Source of the DNA: Microterricola viridarii | GTDB lineage: Bacteria > Actinomycetota > Actinomycetes > Actinomycetales > Microbacteriaceae | Assembly (NCBI RefSeq): GCF_001542775.1 | Contig: NZ_CP014145.1 | Span: forward strand, 310,001 to 374,000 | DNA length: 64,000 nt | Direction of reading: 5' to 3' | Part shown: positions 8,829 through 16,806 of the stretch, in pieces | How positions within the stretch are numbered: the stretch's first letter is position 1 | Layout of the letters: each line of letters starts with the position of its first letter | Position numbers and translations under genes: made by a program | Notes under the pieces: generated by a model | The model's input: the letters and a program-made list of their open reading frames with translations, nothing else | Told to the model about the DNA's origin: nothing | The model's database searches: none

Positions 8829-10748
8829 TTGTCTTCAACCGCTGAACTCCAGCAGCCGCCCACTCCACCCGGCGACGCGCAACGGCTGGGCGCCGTGCGC
8901 GCCCTCTGGCGCCTCCGCACTTACGTCGGCCCGGCCATGCCCGCCTTCGTCGGCAGCATGCTGGCCGCGCTCGTCGCGCAGCTCATCGCCCTGACCATCC
9001 CGCAGGTGCTGCAGCAGATCGTCGACGGCCCGCTCGCGAACCGCGACGCGAGCGCCGTTGTGCCGCTCGCCCTGCTCATCTTCGTGCTCGGTGCCATCGA
9101 GGCGCTGCTCTACGGCCTGCGCCGCTGGCTCGTCGTCGGCCCCGGAACCCGGGTCGAGGCGCGCATGCGCAACACCCTGTACGCCAAGTTGCAAGACCTG
9201 CCGGTCAACTTCCACGACAAGTGGCCGAGCGGCCAGCTGCTCTCGCGCGCCGTCAGCGACCTCGGCCTGATCCGCCGCTGGCTCTCCTTCGGCCTCGTGC
9301 TGACCGTTGTCAACGTCATCGTGATCATCGTCGGTGTCGGCATCCTGATGTCGATGAACTGGATCCTCGGGCTCATCTTCCTGGTCTGTTCGTTGCCGCT
9401 GTGGTGGGCCGGCTACCGCTTTGAGGGGCGCTACTCCGAGAAGTCCAGGCTCAGCCAGGACCAGGCCGGCGACCTCGCCACCGCCGTGGAGGAGTCCGTG
9501 CACGGCATCCGCGTGCTCAAGGCCTTCGGACGGGGCAAGCACGCCCTGTCCAACTTCCGCAGCCAGGCCGAGTCGCTGCGCAGCACCGAGATCGCCAAGG
9601 CACACCTGGACGCCAACATCTGGGTCTGGATCATGGTCATCCCGGCGGTCGCACTCGCCCTCTGCCTGGTTGCCGGCGTCTGGCTGGCCGCGCAGGGGCA
9701 GCTCACCGTCGGCGAGCTCGTCGCCTTCTTCGCGACGGCCACCGTGCTCGCCTGGCCGATCGAGTCGATCGGCTTCATGCTGGCCTTCGCCCTCGACGCG
9801 CGCACGGCAACAGACCGCTTCTTCGACATCATCGACAGCGAGAACACGATCACCGACCCGGAGCACCCCCGAAGCCTGGAGCGCCCGCGCGGCGAGCTCG
9901 CCTTCACCGACGTGCATTTCCGCTACCAGGACTCCCCGGAGCGATTCGGCGACCTGCTCGACGGCATCGACCTCGTGCTCACGCCGGGCGAGACCATGGC
10001 GCTGGTCGGGCTCACCGGCTGTGGCAAGACGACCATGACGGCCCTCACCACGCGCCTCTACGACGTCACCGCAGGCTCGGTCACGCTCGACGGGGTCGAC
10101 GTGCGGGCGTTCACGCGCGAGGAACTGCGCACGCACGTCGCGATGGCGTTCGAGGATGCCACACTGTTCAGCGCCTCGGTGCGCGAGAACGTGCTGCTCG
10201 GCCGTCCGGAGCTGGCCGGCGACGACCCTGCCGTCCGGGCGGAGGCCGACCGCGTGCTCGAGCAGGCGCTCGCCATCGCGCAGGCGGCGTTCGCCTACGA
10301 GCTGCCAGAGGGCGTCGAGACCCGTGTCGGCGAGGAGGGGATGAGCCTCTCCGGCGGCCAGCGCCAGCGCCTGGCCCTGGCCCGTGCCGTCGCCGCCCGG
10401 CCGGCTGTGCTCGTGCTCGACGACCCGCTGTCCGCGCTCGACGTCACCACGGAGGCCAAGGTCGAGGCCGCGCTGCGCGAGGTCCTCGCCTCGACGACGG
10501 CGCTGATCGTCGCGCACCGGCCGTCGACGGTCATGCTCGCCGACCGGGTCGCCCTGCTGGAGGACGGCCGCATCACCGCCGTCGGAACGCACTCCGAGCT
10601 GCTGCGCACGAGCGAGCACTACCGCTTCGTGATCACCAGCCTGGAGCAGGACGCGCGGCTGCTCGCCGGCGTCGAAGAGGCCGGGCCTGAGCCTGATCCC
10701 GACCAGATCATCGAAGAGAACGCAACGCGAGAGGAGGCGACCCGATGA
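8829..10748 (+). CDS. Heterodimeric ABC exporter, subunit with the degenerate ATP site
   Basis: A 639-residue half-transporter: a six-helix export domain (about 30-330) and an ATPase domain (about 360-600) with Walker [10 protein letters not shown], signature [14 protein letters not shown] and Walker [13 protein letters not shown]. The residue after the Walker B Asp is Asp instead of the catalytic Glu, a hallmark of one partner of heterodimeric exporters, which typically expel drugs or lipids. The start is taken as TTG at 8829 with only a weak upstream GGGG. It overlaps the next gene by 4 nt (ATGA), so both halves are made together. Confidence 0.9.
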   Translation: MSSTAELQQPPTPPGDAQRLGAVRALWRLRTYVGPAMPAFVGSMLAALVAQLIALTIPQVLQQIVDGPLANRDASAVVPLALLIFVLGAIEALLYGLRRWLVVGPGTRVEARMRNTLYAKLQDLPVNFHDKWPSGQLLSRAVSDLGLIRRWLSFGLVLTVVNVIVIIVGVGILMSMNWILGLIFLVCSLPLWWAGYRFEGRYSEKSRLSQDQAGDLATAVEESVHGIRVLKAFGRGKHALSNFRSQAESLRSTEIAKAHLDANIWVWIMVIPAVALALCLVAGVWLAAQGQLTVGELVAFFATATVLAWPIESIGFMLAFALDARTATDRFFDIIDSENTITDPEHPRSLERPRGELAFTDVHFRYQDSPERFGDLLDGIDLVLTPGETMALVGLTGCGKTTMTALTTRLYDVTAGSVTLDGVDVRAFTREELRTHVAMAFEDATLFSASVRENVLLGRPELAGDDPAVRAEADRVLEQALAIAQAAFAYELPEGVETRVGEEGMSLSGGQRQRLALARAVAARPAVLVLDDPLSALDVTTEAKVEAALREVLASTTALIVAHRPSTVMLADRVALLEDGRITAVGTHSELLRTSEHYRFVITSLEQDARLLAGVEEAGPEPDPDQIIEENATREEATR

Positions 10749-12550
10749 GCGTCACTGGAGTTCAGGGCGAAGAGCAGAGCGAGTACAGCGCGGCCGAGTC
10801 CAAGCAGATCCGTGCCCGCTCGCGGTCCCTGCTGGCTTCGCTGCTCAAACCGCTGCACGCGAAGTTGTGGGTCACGGCCGCCGCCATCGTCGTGTCGTCG
10901 GCGGCGCAGGTCGCCGGCCCGGCGATCATCGCCTACGGCATCGACGAGGGCATCCCGGCGCTGATCGACCAGAACTGGTACCCCGCTGCCTTCGCCGGCT
11001 TTGCCTACCTGTTCACCGGCCTCATCGGCGCGGTGCTGATCGCCAGCTACATCCGGATGTCGGCCAGGATCAGCCAGGCGGTGCTCATCGACCTGCGCAC
11101 CCGGGTGTTCCTGCACACGCAGCGGCTGAGCCTGGAGTTCCACGAGTCCTACACCTCTGGCCGGATCATCTCGCGCCAGACCAGCGACCTCGATGCGATC
11201 CGCGAACTTCTCGACGAGGGTCTCACGCTGCTCGTGCGTGGGCTCATGTACATGGTGTTCACGGCCGTCATGCTGCTGATCCTGGACGCGCCGTCCGGGC
11301 TGGTGCTGCTGGCCTCGCTGATCCCGCTCGGCATCCTCACCCGCTGGTTCCAGCTGCGCTCGCAGACGCAGTTCCGGCGCTCCCGGGTGGCATCCGCCAA
11401 GCTCATCGTGCAGTTCGTCGAGACCATGACCGGCATCCGCGCGGTCAAGGCATTCCGCAAGGAGAAGCGCAACGAGAAGGACTTCGGCGTGCTCGTCGAG
11501 GACTACCGCACGGTGAACGCCAAGGTGCTCGGCCTGTTCGCGGTATTCAACCCCGGTCTGGCCCTGATCGGCAACACCGCGGTCGCGGTCACGCTCCTCT
11601 GGGGTGGGTTCCGCGTGGTCGACGGCAGCCTCGAGGTGGGCGTGCTGCTGGCCGCCGTGCTCTACACCAAGCGATTCTTCGACCCGATGGAGGACATGGC
11701 GATGTTCTACAACGGCTACCAGTCGGCCTCCAGCGCGCTGGAGAAGATCTCCGGCGTGCTCGAGGAGCAGCCGAGCGTGCCCGACCCGGTCACGCCCGTC
11801 GACCTGTGGAACGCCGACGGAACGGTGCGCTTCGATCGGGTGCGATTCGGCTACACGCCGGGCCGCGACATCCTGCCCGAGTTCACCCTCGAGATCCCGG
11901 CCGGTCAGACGATCGCCCTTGTCGGGTCGACCGGCGCGGGCAAGACGACGCTGGCCAAGCTCATCTCGCGCTTCTACGACCCCAGCGATGGCCGGGTCAC
12001 GCTCGACGGCGTCGACCTGCGCGACCTGCACCCGAAGGACCTGCGTCGGGCCATCGTGATGGTCACCCAGGAGGCCTACCTGTTCTCCGGAACGGTCGCC
12101 GACAACATCGCCATCGGCAAGCCTGATGCCACGCTCGATGAGATCAGAGCGGCGGCGCGTGCCGTCGGCGCCCACGACTTCATCGAGTCGCTGCCGAACG
12201 GATACGACAGCGACGTGAACAAGCGCGGCGGCCGGGTGAGCGCCGGTCAGCGCCAGCTGATCTCGTTCGCCCGCGCCTTCCTGGCGAACCCGGCGGTGCT
12301 GATCCTGGACGAGGCGACCAGCTCGCTCGACATCCCGAGCGAGCGACTGGTGCAGCAGGCGCTGCAGACGCTGCTCGCCGACCGCACCGCGGTGATCATC
12401 GCGCACCGGCTCTCGACGGTGTCGATCGCCGACCGGGTGCTGGTGATGGAGCACGGCCGCATCGTGGAGGACGGCACACCGGAGCAGCTGATCGGCGGAA
12501 CCGGCCGTTTCGCCCAGCTGCACGCCGCCTGGCGGGACTCACTGGTCTAG
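10745..12550 (+). CDS. Heterodimeric ABC exporter, subunit with the catalytic Glu
   Basis: A 601-residue half-transporter that pairs with the preceding one. It has a six-helix domain (about 40-330) and an ATPase domain with Walker [10 protein letters not shown] and Walker [14 protein letters not shown], where the catalytic Glu is present. Its signature reads VSAGQRQ in place of LSGGQ. The two subunits are therefore complementary: Walker A/B of subunit one and this altered signature form a non-canonical site, while the other composite site is complete. This asymmetry is established for heterodimeric exporters such as TM287/288 and BmrCD. Substrate unknown. Confidence 0.92.
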   Translation: MSVTGVQGEEQSEYSAAESKQIRARSRSLLASLLKPLHAKLWVTAAAIVVSSAAQVAGPAIIAYGIDEGIPALIDQNWYPAAFAGFAYLFTGLIGAVLIASYIRMSARISQAVLIDLRTRVFLHTQRLSLEFHESYTSGRIISRQTSDLDAIRELLDEGLTLLVRGLMYMVFTAVMLLILDAPSGLVLLASLIPLGILTRWFQLRSQTQFRRSRVASAKLIVQFVETMTGIRAVKAFRKEKRNEKDFGVLVEDYRTVNAKVLGLFAVFNPGLALIGNTAVAVTLLWGGFRVVDGSLEVGVLLAAVLYTKRFFDPMEDMAMFYNGYQSASSALEKISGVLEEQPSVPDPVTPVDLWNADGTVRFDRVRFGYTPGRDILPEFTLEIPAGQTIALVGSTGAGKTTLAKLISRFYDPSDGRVTLDGVDLRDLHPKDLRRAIVMVTQEAYLFSGTVADNIAIGKPDATLDEIRAAARAVGAHDFIESLPNGYDSDVNKRGGRVSAGQRQLISFARAFLANPAVLILDEATSSLDIPSERLVQQALQTLLADRTAVIIAHRLSTVSIADRVLVMEHGRIVEDGTPEQLIGGTGRFAQLHAAWRDSLV

Positions 12551-12578
12551 GCGCCCGCACCCAGGCCGCACACAAATG

Positions 12579-12626
12579 AGCGGCCCGCCACCTCCGTCGT
12601 CGGGTACCAGGAGGTAGCGGGCCGCT
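12579..12626 (+). terminator. Long hairpin after the ABC exporter operon
   Basis: AGCGGCCCGC (12579-12588) pairs with GCGGGCCGCT (12617-12626), and the stem continues as CCTCC with GGAGG after one mismatch. It lies 29 nt after the stop codon. There is no T-run, so termination is likely but not certain. Confidence 0.65.
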
Positions 12627-12789
12627 GCACCTCACCCAGTGTGACCGGCCCCACCTTGCTGAGCATCGGGGAATCCCCTGAGCTAGTGAGCGTCGCTCAG
12701 CTTTTGCGCGGCGGCCGGGCGCGGGCCCACCGCGCACTCAGGGTCTACCCCGATAGCGGCGTGCGCGCGCCCACCGTGACAATCGAACC

Positions 12790-13140
12790 ATGAACGCACG
12801 GGTGCTGATCGTCGACGACCATCCCGGGTTCCGTGAGCAGGCCAGGCGCCTGCTCGAGCTCGAGGCGTTCATCGTTGTGGGGGACACGGCCACCGCTGAG
12901 GGTGGTGTGCAATTGGCCTCGATTCTGACCCCTGACCTGATTTTGCTTGACGTAATGCTGCCTGATGCGGTGGGATTCGATGTAGTACCGCTCCTGCGTG
13001 AGCAGGGTGCTGTGGTGATCGTGCTCATCTCCAGCCACGACCGGAGTGATTACGGCTGCCGCATCGAACTGTGCGGTGCCGATGGGTTCATTCCGAAAGA
13101 CGAGCTTTCCGGCGAGTCGCTGCGTCAGTTCGTCGCATGA
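12790..13140 (+). CDS. Stand-alone receiver-domain response regulator
   Basis: A 116-residue protein consisting only of a CheY-like receiver: acidic pair D9/D10, phosphoacceptor D54 in LILLDVMLPD, the Ser of ISSHD and K103 in FIPKDEL are all present, and there is no output domain. A GACAAT hexamer lies six bases before the ATG, suggesting a leaderless mRNA. It precedes a NarL-type regulator and a histidine kinase, so it may be a phosphate sink or second target of that kinase. A few stretches are less GC-rich than the neighbouring genes. Confidence 0.85.
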   Translation: MNARVLIVDDHPGFREQARRLLELEAFIVVGDTATAEGGVQLASILTPDLILLDVMLPDAVGFDVVPLLREQGAVVIVLISSHDRSDYGCRIELCGADGFIPKDELSGESLRQFVA

Positions 13141-13149
13141 GCGAGGACG

Positions 13150-13833
13150 TTGCCGGTGGTTGCCGAGACTGTTCCGGGTGTCGAGCGTGCTCCGTTGCGC
13201 GTTGCGATCGCCGATGACTCCCTTCTCCTGCGCAGCGGAATTGAGACAGTGCTCCTCGCACACGGCCTCGACGTCGTCGCCTCCTTGGACAGCGCCGCCG
13301 GGCTGAGCGAGCTCGTCGAGGACGAGCATCTCGATGCGGTCGTGCTCGACATCCGGATGCCGCCGACGCACACCGACGAGGGCCTGGTCGCCCTCGAGCA
13401 GCTGCGCGCGGCCGGCGCCACGGTGGGCGTGCTGATGCTCTCGATGTACGCGACCCCCTCCTACGCGATCCGGGCGATGAGCGTCGGCGGCGGCACCGGC
13501 TACCTGCTGAAGGACCGCATCGCCGACCCGTCGTCGTTCGTGCACGCCATCGCGACCGTCGCTGGCGGCGGCTCCGTCGTCGATCCAGAGGTGGTCGCCC
13601 ACCTGGTCGGCACGCCCAGTTCCAGCGCGCTCAGCACGCTGACCCCGCGCGAGCGCGAGGTGCTGACGCTGATGGCGCAGGGAAAGTCCAACGGCGGCAT
13701 CGCCTCCGGGCTGTTCCTCAGCCTGAAGACCGTTGAGACGCACATCGGCAGCATCATGGCCAAACTCGGCATCGACGACTCACCGGGTGAGCACCGCAGG
13801 GTGCTCGCCGTGCTCAGGCTGCTCGGGCCGTGA
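13150..13833 (+). CDS. NarL/FixJ-family response regulator
   Basis: A 227-residue DNA-binding response regulator. The receiver has the acidic pair in VAIADDS, phosphoacceptor Asp about 67 in AVVLDIRMP and the Lys of GYLLKDR; the C-terminal LuxR-type HTH reads LTPREREVLTLMAQGKS and SLKTVETHIGSIMAKLGI. The start is either TTG 13150 or GTG 13156; GAGGA upstream is better spaced for the GTG. The stop overlaps the kinase start (GTGA), so kinase and regulator form a cognate pair. Confidence 0.93.
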   Translation: MPVVAETVPGVERAPLRVAIADDSLLLRSGIETVLLAHGLDVVASLDSAAGLSELVEDEHLDAVVLDIRMPPTHTDEGLVALEQLRAAGATVGVLMLSMYATPSYAIRAMSVGGGTGYLLKDRIADPSSFVHAIATVAGGGSVVDPEVVAHLVGTPSSSALSTLTPREREVLTLMAQGKSNGGIASGLFLSLKTVETHIGSIMAKLGIDDSPGEHRRVLAVLRLLGP

Positions 13834-15617
13834 CGGCCGCGGTGCCGTGGGGGCGGCTGTCGCTCGTCTGGCTGGCCGTCGGCGTGGTGCTCTTCACCGA
13901 GATCGTCGGCTCTGCAGCCGCCGCCCGTGTGCCGGTCTGGACCGCGCCGTACACGGTGATGCACACGGCGGTCGGCCTCTGTTACGCGATCTGTGCCTGG
14001 ATGGCCTGGCGTAGCGCCGACGCGACGATTCCCGGCCGCCTCATGATCGCGGTGGCGTTCCTCTGGCTGCCGCCGACCTTCATCTCCGCCACCGGGCAGA
14101 TCGGCTGGCTGTGGCCGCTGCTCGAGGGCGTCGAGGTGGTGTGGGCCGTGCTGGTCGGCGCCATCGTGCTGATCTACCCGGCCGGCAAACTGCACGGCCG
14201 GATCGACGTGGGGATCGCCGTCGCGGCCGTGACAGCGCTGTCGATCCGTTTCGTCTGCGCGCTGTTTTTCAACCAGCCGGTCGATGGCAGCCGCAACGTG
14301 GCCCCGAACCCCTACGCGCTCGTGGTGGGCGATGAGATCTTCATCTTCGCCGACCGGGCGTTCCGGCTCTTCGGCGTCGCGCTCATCCTGCTGATCATCG
14401 TGGTGGTGGCCGGGCGCTGGCTGCGCGGCAGCACCCCGGCCCGGCACATCGCCTTCGTCATGCCCGTTGCCCTCGTGCTCTGGTCGGCCGCAATCGCCTA
14501 CGAGACGCTCGTGTTCTCGGTCGGCGGCAGCGTGCTCGAGGTGCTCGGCTACATCTCGCTCGCCGCCACTGCGACGGTGCCCATCGGTTTCGTCGCCGGC
14601 CTGAGCTACCTGCTCAGCCTGCGCGGCCGGGTCTCAGACCTGATGGTGATCACCCGGGACGGCGTCGACCGCACCCTCTGGCAGGCGATCCTGGCCGACA
14701 CACTCCGTGACCCGTCGCTGCGCGTCTACTGGTGGGAGGAGCCCGAATCCCGCTACGTCGACTCGCACGGCCGGGCGGCGACCCCGAGCGTTGCCGGCAT
14801 GGGGGAGCACCGCCAGGGGGCGCTGCTGCCGATCAACACCCCGGACGGCCCACTGGCCGTCATCCGGCACGACAGCGCGTTGAGCGAGAACGCGAACCTG
14901 CTCGATGCCGTCTCGACGGCGCTCCGGCTGAGCGTGGACAACGGCCGGCTGCGCGACGAGCTTGAGGCGACGCTGCGCGAGGTGCGCGAGTCGCGGCTGC
15001 GCATCGTCGACGCGGGCATCGAGGCGCGGCGACAGCTCGAGCGTGACCTGCACGACGGCTCGCAGCAGTCGCTCGTGGCGCTCGCCCTGCGGCTGCGGAT
15101 GGCGGCAGGCCGGGCCGAGCAGCTCGGGCAGCACGACATGGCCGCCGACCTGGACGCGGCCCTGGAACAGCTCTCGGCCGCGCTGAAGCAGCTGCGCGAG
15201 CTGGCCCGCGGAATCCACCCCACCTCTCTCACCGTCGGCGGGCTGGCCACCGCCGTGCCGGAGCTGGTCGCCCACTCGCCCGTGCCGATCGAGATGCGCC
15301 TGGTCATCGACCGCCGGCCGCCGGCCGTCGTGGAGGCGACCGTTTACTTCTTCGTCGCCGAGTGCCTCACCAACATCGCCAAGTACGCCGAGGCGCAGGC
15401 CGGCCGCGTCGCGGTGACGGCCAGCGCCACCGAGCTGATGATCGAAGTGGCGGATGACGGCAGGGGAGGCGCGTCGCTCGGGCTCGGCAGCGGCCTGCTC
15501 GGCCTGATCGACCGGGTCGAGACGCTGGGTGGCCGGGTTGAGCTGCGCAGCGTGCCGGAGCAGGGCACCACCGTCAGCGCGTGGATCCCGCTGGCGGGCG
15601 CGCCAGAAGATCACTGA
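13830..15617 (+). CDS. Membrane sensor histidine kinase (HisKA_3 type)
   Basis: A 595-residue sensor kinase. About ten hydrophobic segments fill residues 1-270, then a linker resembling a degenerate GAF region (about 275-370), a dimerisation helix with the phosphorylated His in RRQLERDLHDGSQQ, and an ATP-binding domain with FFVAECLTNIAKYAEA and DDGRGG. NarL-type kinases of this class pair with regulators like the one directly upstream. The GTG start overlaps the stop of that regulator. Ligand unknown. Confidence 0.92.
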   Translation: MTAAVPWGRLSLVWLAVGVVLFTEIVGSAAAARVPVWTAPYTVMHTAVGLCYAICAWMAWRSADATIPGRLMIAVAFLWLPPTFISATGQIGWLWPLLEGVEVVWAVLVGAIVLIYPAGKLHGRIDVGIAVAAVTALSIRFVCALFFNQPVDGSRNVAPNPYALVVGDEIFIFADRAFRLFGVALILLIIVVVAGRWLRGSTPARHIAFVMPVALVLWSAAIAYETLVFSVGGSVLEVLGYISLAATATVPIGFVAGLSYLLSLRGRVSDLMVITRDGVDRTLWQAILADTLRDPSLRVYWWEEPESRYVDSHGRAATPSVAGMGEHRQGALLPINTPDGPLAVIRHDSALSENANLLDAVSTALRLSVDNGRLRDELEATLREVRESRLRIVDAGIEARRQLERDLHDGSQQSLVALALRLRMAAGRAEQLGQHDMAADLDAALEQLSAALKQLRELARGIHPTSLTVGGLATAVPELVAHSPVPIEMRLVIDRRPPAVVEATVYFFVAECLTNIAKYAEAQAGRVAVTASATELMIEVADDGRGGASLGLGSGLLGLIDRVETLGGRVELRSVPEQGTTVSAWIPLAGAPEDH

Positions 15618-15672
15618 CGCCGGCAGAGCTGACGCCGGCAGAGCTGACGCCGGCAGAGCCGACGCCGGTCAG
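15614..15672. repeat. 15-bp tandem repeat between convergent genes
   Basis: CTGACGCCGGCAGAG is repeated three times exactly and a fourth time with changes, starting at the stop codon of the kinase and running into the last codons of the alkyltransferase-like gene on the other strand. Confidence 0.85.
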
Positions 15673-15983
15673 GGCCGCCAGCGTGCAGCCGCGTAGTCGA
15701 CCCGGTAGCCGTCATCCGTCGTCGTCGAGATCAGCGGGGTGCCCTCCGCGGTGTAGTACGGCAGGGCGCGGGCGGCGAGCCCCCGCGGCGGGTGCCCGCC
15801 GGCGCGCAGCACACGCCACCACGGTGACGCGGAGCCGTAGTAGGCCATCACCTGGCCGACGGCGCGCGCTCCACGGGAGCCGAGCATCGCCGCCACGTCG
15901 CCGTAGCTGAGCACCTGCCCGGCCGGGATGTCATCGACGACGGCCAACACGGCCTCGGCGAAGCCGCGGTCGGGGGCAGGCAT
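15669..15983 (-). CDS. Alkyltransferase-like (ATL) DNA-repair protein without active-site Cys
   Basis: A 104-residue protein with the DNA-binding fold of O6-alkylguanine-DNA alkyltransferases (IPAGQVLSYGDVAAMLG, RAVGQVM). Where true alkyltransferases have PCHR, this one has SPWWRVLRAGG, so the acceptor Cys is replaced by Trp. ATL proteins bind alkylated guanine and flag it for nucleotide excision repair. The ATG at 15983 was chosen because upstream codons are non-conserved and overlap the neighbouring acetyltransferase gene. It follows that gene by 8 nt and is probably co-transcribed. The last codons overlap a tandem repeat. Confidence 0.9.
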   Translation of the reverse strand: MPAPDRGFAEAVLAVVDDIPAGQVLSYGDVAAMLGSRGARAVGQVMAYYGSASPWWRVLRAGGHPPRGLAARALPYYTAEGTPLISTTTDDGYRVDYAAARWRP

Positions 15984-15991
15984 GTGCGCGG

Positions 15992-16447
15992 TTAGGAGAT
16001 CTGGAGGGCGCCGATGACGTCGCCGTACTGCGTCTCGCCGATGTCGATGAAGCCGATGCGGTGGAAGAACGCCTCGGGGCCGGTCTCGCCGGGCTCCCAC
16101 ATGACGGTGATCTGGTCGACGCCGCGCTTCTTCGCCTCCTCGGCCAGCGCCTGCGCCGCGAAACGGCCGACGCCCTTGCCCTGCGCCTCGGCGTCGACGT
16201 TGATGCGCCAGATGCAGGCGCGGAACTCCTCGCGGTCATTCTCCGGGTCGAAGTTGCCGTGGATGAAACCGACGACCTTGTCGTCCTGCAGCACCACACG
16301 CTGCCAGGCGGCACCGGGTGTCAGCACGGCGGTCTCCGCGGAGTAGGAGACGGGCGTGATGAACTGCTCTTGCCCGGGCTTCAGGCTCAAGTTGTTCGCC
16401 GCGACGACGTTCGAGGCGGACAGTTCTTCGAGTCGCAATTCAGCCAT
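15992..16447 (-). CDS. GNAT-family N-acetyltransferase
   Basis: A 151-residue acetyltransferase. The acetyl-CoA loop is visible as VDAEAQGKGVGRFAAQAL, followed by FFHRIGFIDIGE typical of the C-terminal strand. The N terminus (LRLEELSASNVVAANNLSLK) resembles spermine/spermidine-type acetyltransferases, but the substrate cannot be read from the sequence. The ATG follows a TAGCCT box by six bases without a ribosome-binding site. The ATL gene follows on the same strand. Confidence 0.85.
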   Translation of the reverse strand: MAELRLEELSASNVVAANNLSLKPGQEQFITPVSYSAETAVLTPGAAWQRVVLQDDKVVGFIHGNFDPENDREEFRACIWRINVDAEAQGKGVGRFAAQALAEEAKKRGVDQITVMWEPGETGPEAFFHRIGFIDIGETQYGDVIGALQIS

Positions 16448-16453
16448 GGCCTT

Positions 16454-16459
16454 AGGCTA
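16454..16459 (-). promoter_or_regulatory. -10 element of the leaderless GNAT gene
   Basis: On the minus strand TAGCCT is followed by AAGGCC and the ATG, the same six-base spacing seen at several other starts in the window. Confidence 0.5.
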
Positions 16460-16496
16460 ACCCGCCGAGACCTGATCGGGGTAGTTGAGGGATTCT

Positions 16497-16707
16497 CTCG
16501 ATGTCGGGACAGTTGCCGACCTCGGTATCGAGAAGCGCAATGAGACCAGTGACCAGATCGCGATCGACGCCGCACACGCGATCCGAAGCACGGTGTCCGC
16601 GTCACGTGCGCCACCACCACCCCGACGAGGCCAGGGTCGAGGAATTCGGCCTGGAGAAGATGGGGAAGAGCCCGAACGGCACCATCCGCACCATCCTCGG
16701 CGGCACT
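16497..16707 (+). pseudogene. Remnant of NADP-type isocitrate dehydrogenase (N-terminal part, frameshifted)
   Basis: Three reading frames in succession encode pieces of the N-terminal region of an animal/actinobacterial-type NADP isocitrate dehydrogenase. The first frame gives DLGIEKRNETSDQIAIDAAH, then a shift is needed for the HGV..CATTTP stretch, then a second shift gives PDEARVEEFGLEKMGKSPNG followed by TIRTILGG. The family reads DLGIENRDATNDQ, CATITPDEARVEEF and KSPNGTIRNILGG at these places. Only about 70 of roughly 400 codons remain, with no start and no catalytic domain, so this is a decayed or rearranged fragment. It ends at a tandem repeat upstream of the metal ATPase gene. Confidence 0.85.
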
Positions 16708-16757
16708 GGGGCAGGCAGCACTGAGGCGGGCGGCACTGAGGCGGGCAGCACTGAGGC
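16699..16757 (+). repeat. Tandem repeat at the broken end of the isocitrate dehydrogenase remnant
   Basis: About four imperfect copies of a 15-bp unit of the form GGCACTGAGGCGGGC start exactly where similarity to isocitrate dehydrogenase stops, with alternate copies carrying A or G at the first base. Confidence 0.75.
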
Positions 16758-16806
16758 CAGCCTGCGCTTGCTGGCGGTGCCGCCCCGCGTGCGCCAAGCT
16801 CGGAGC

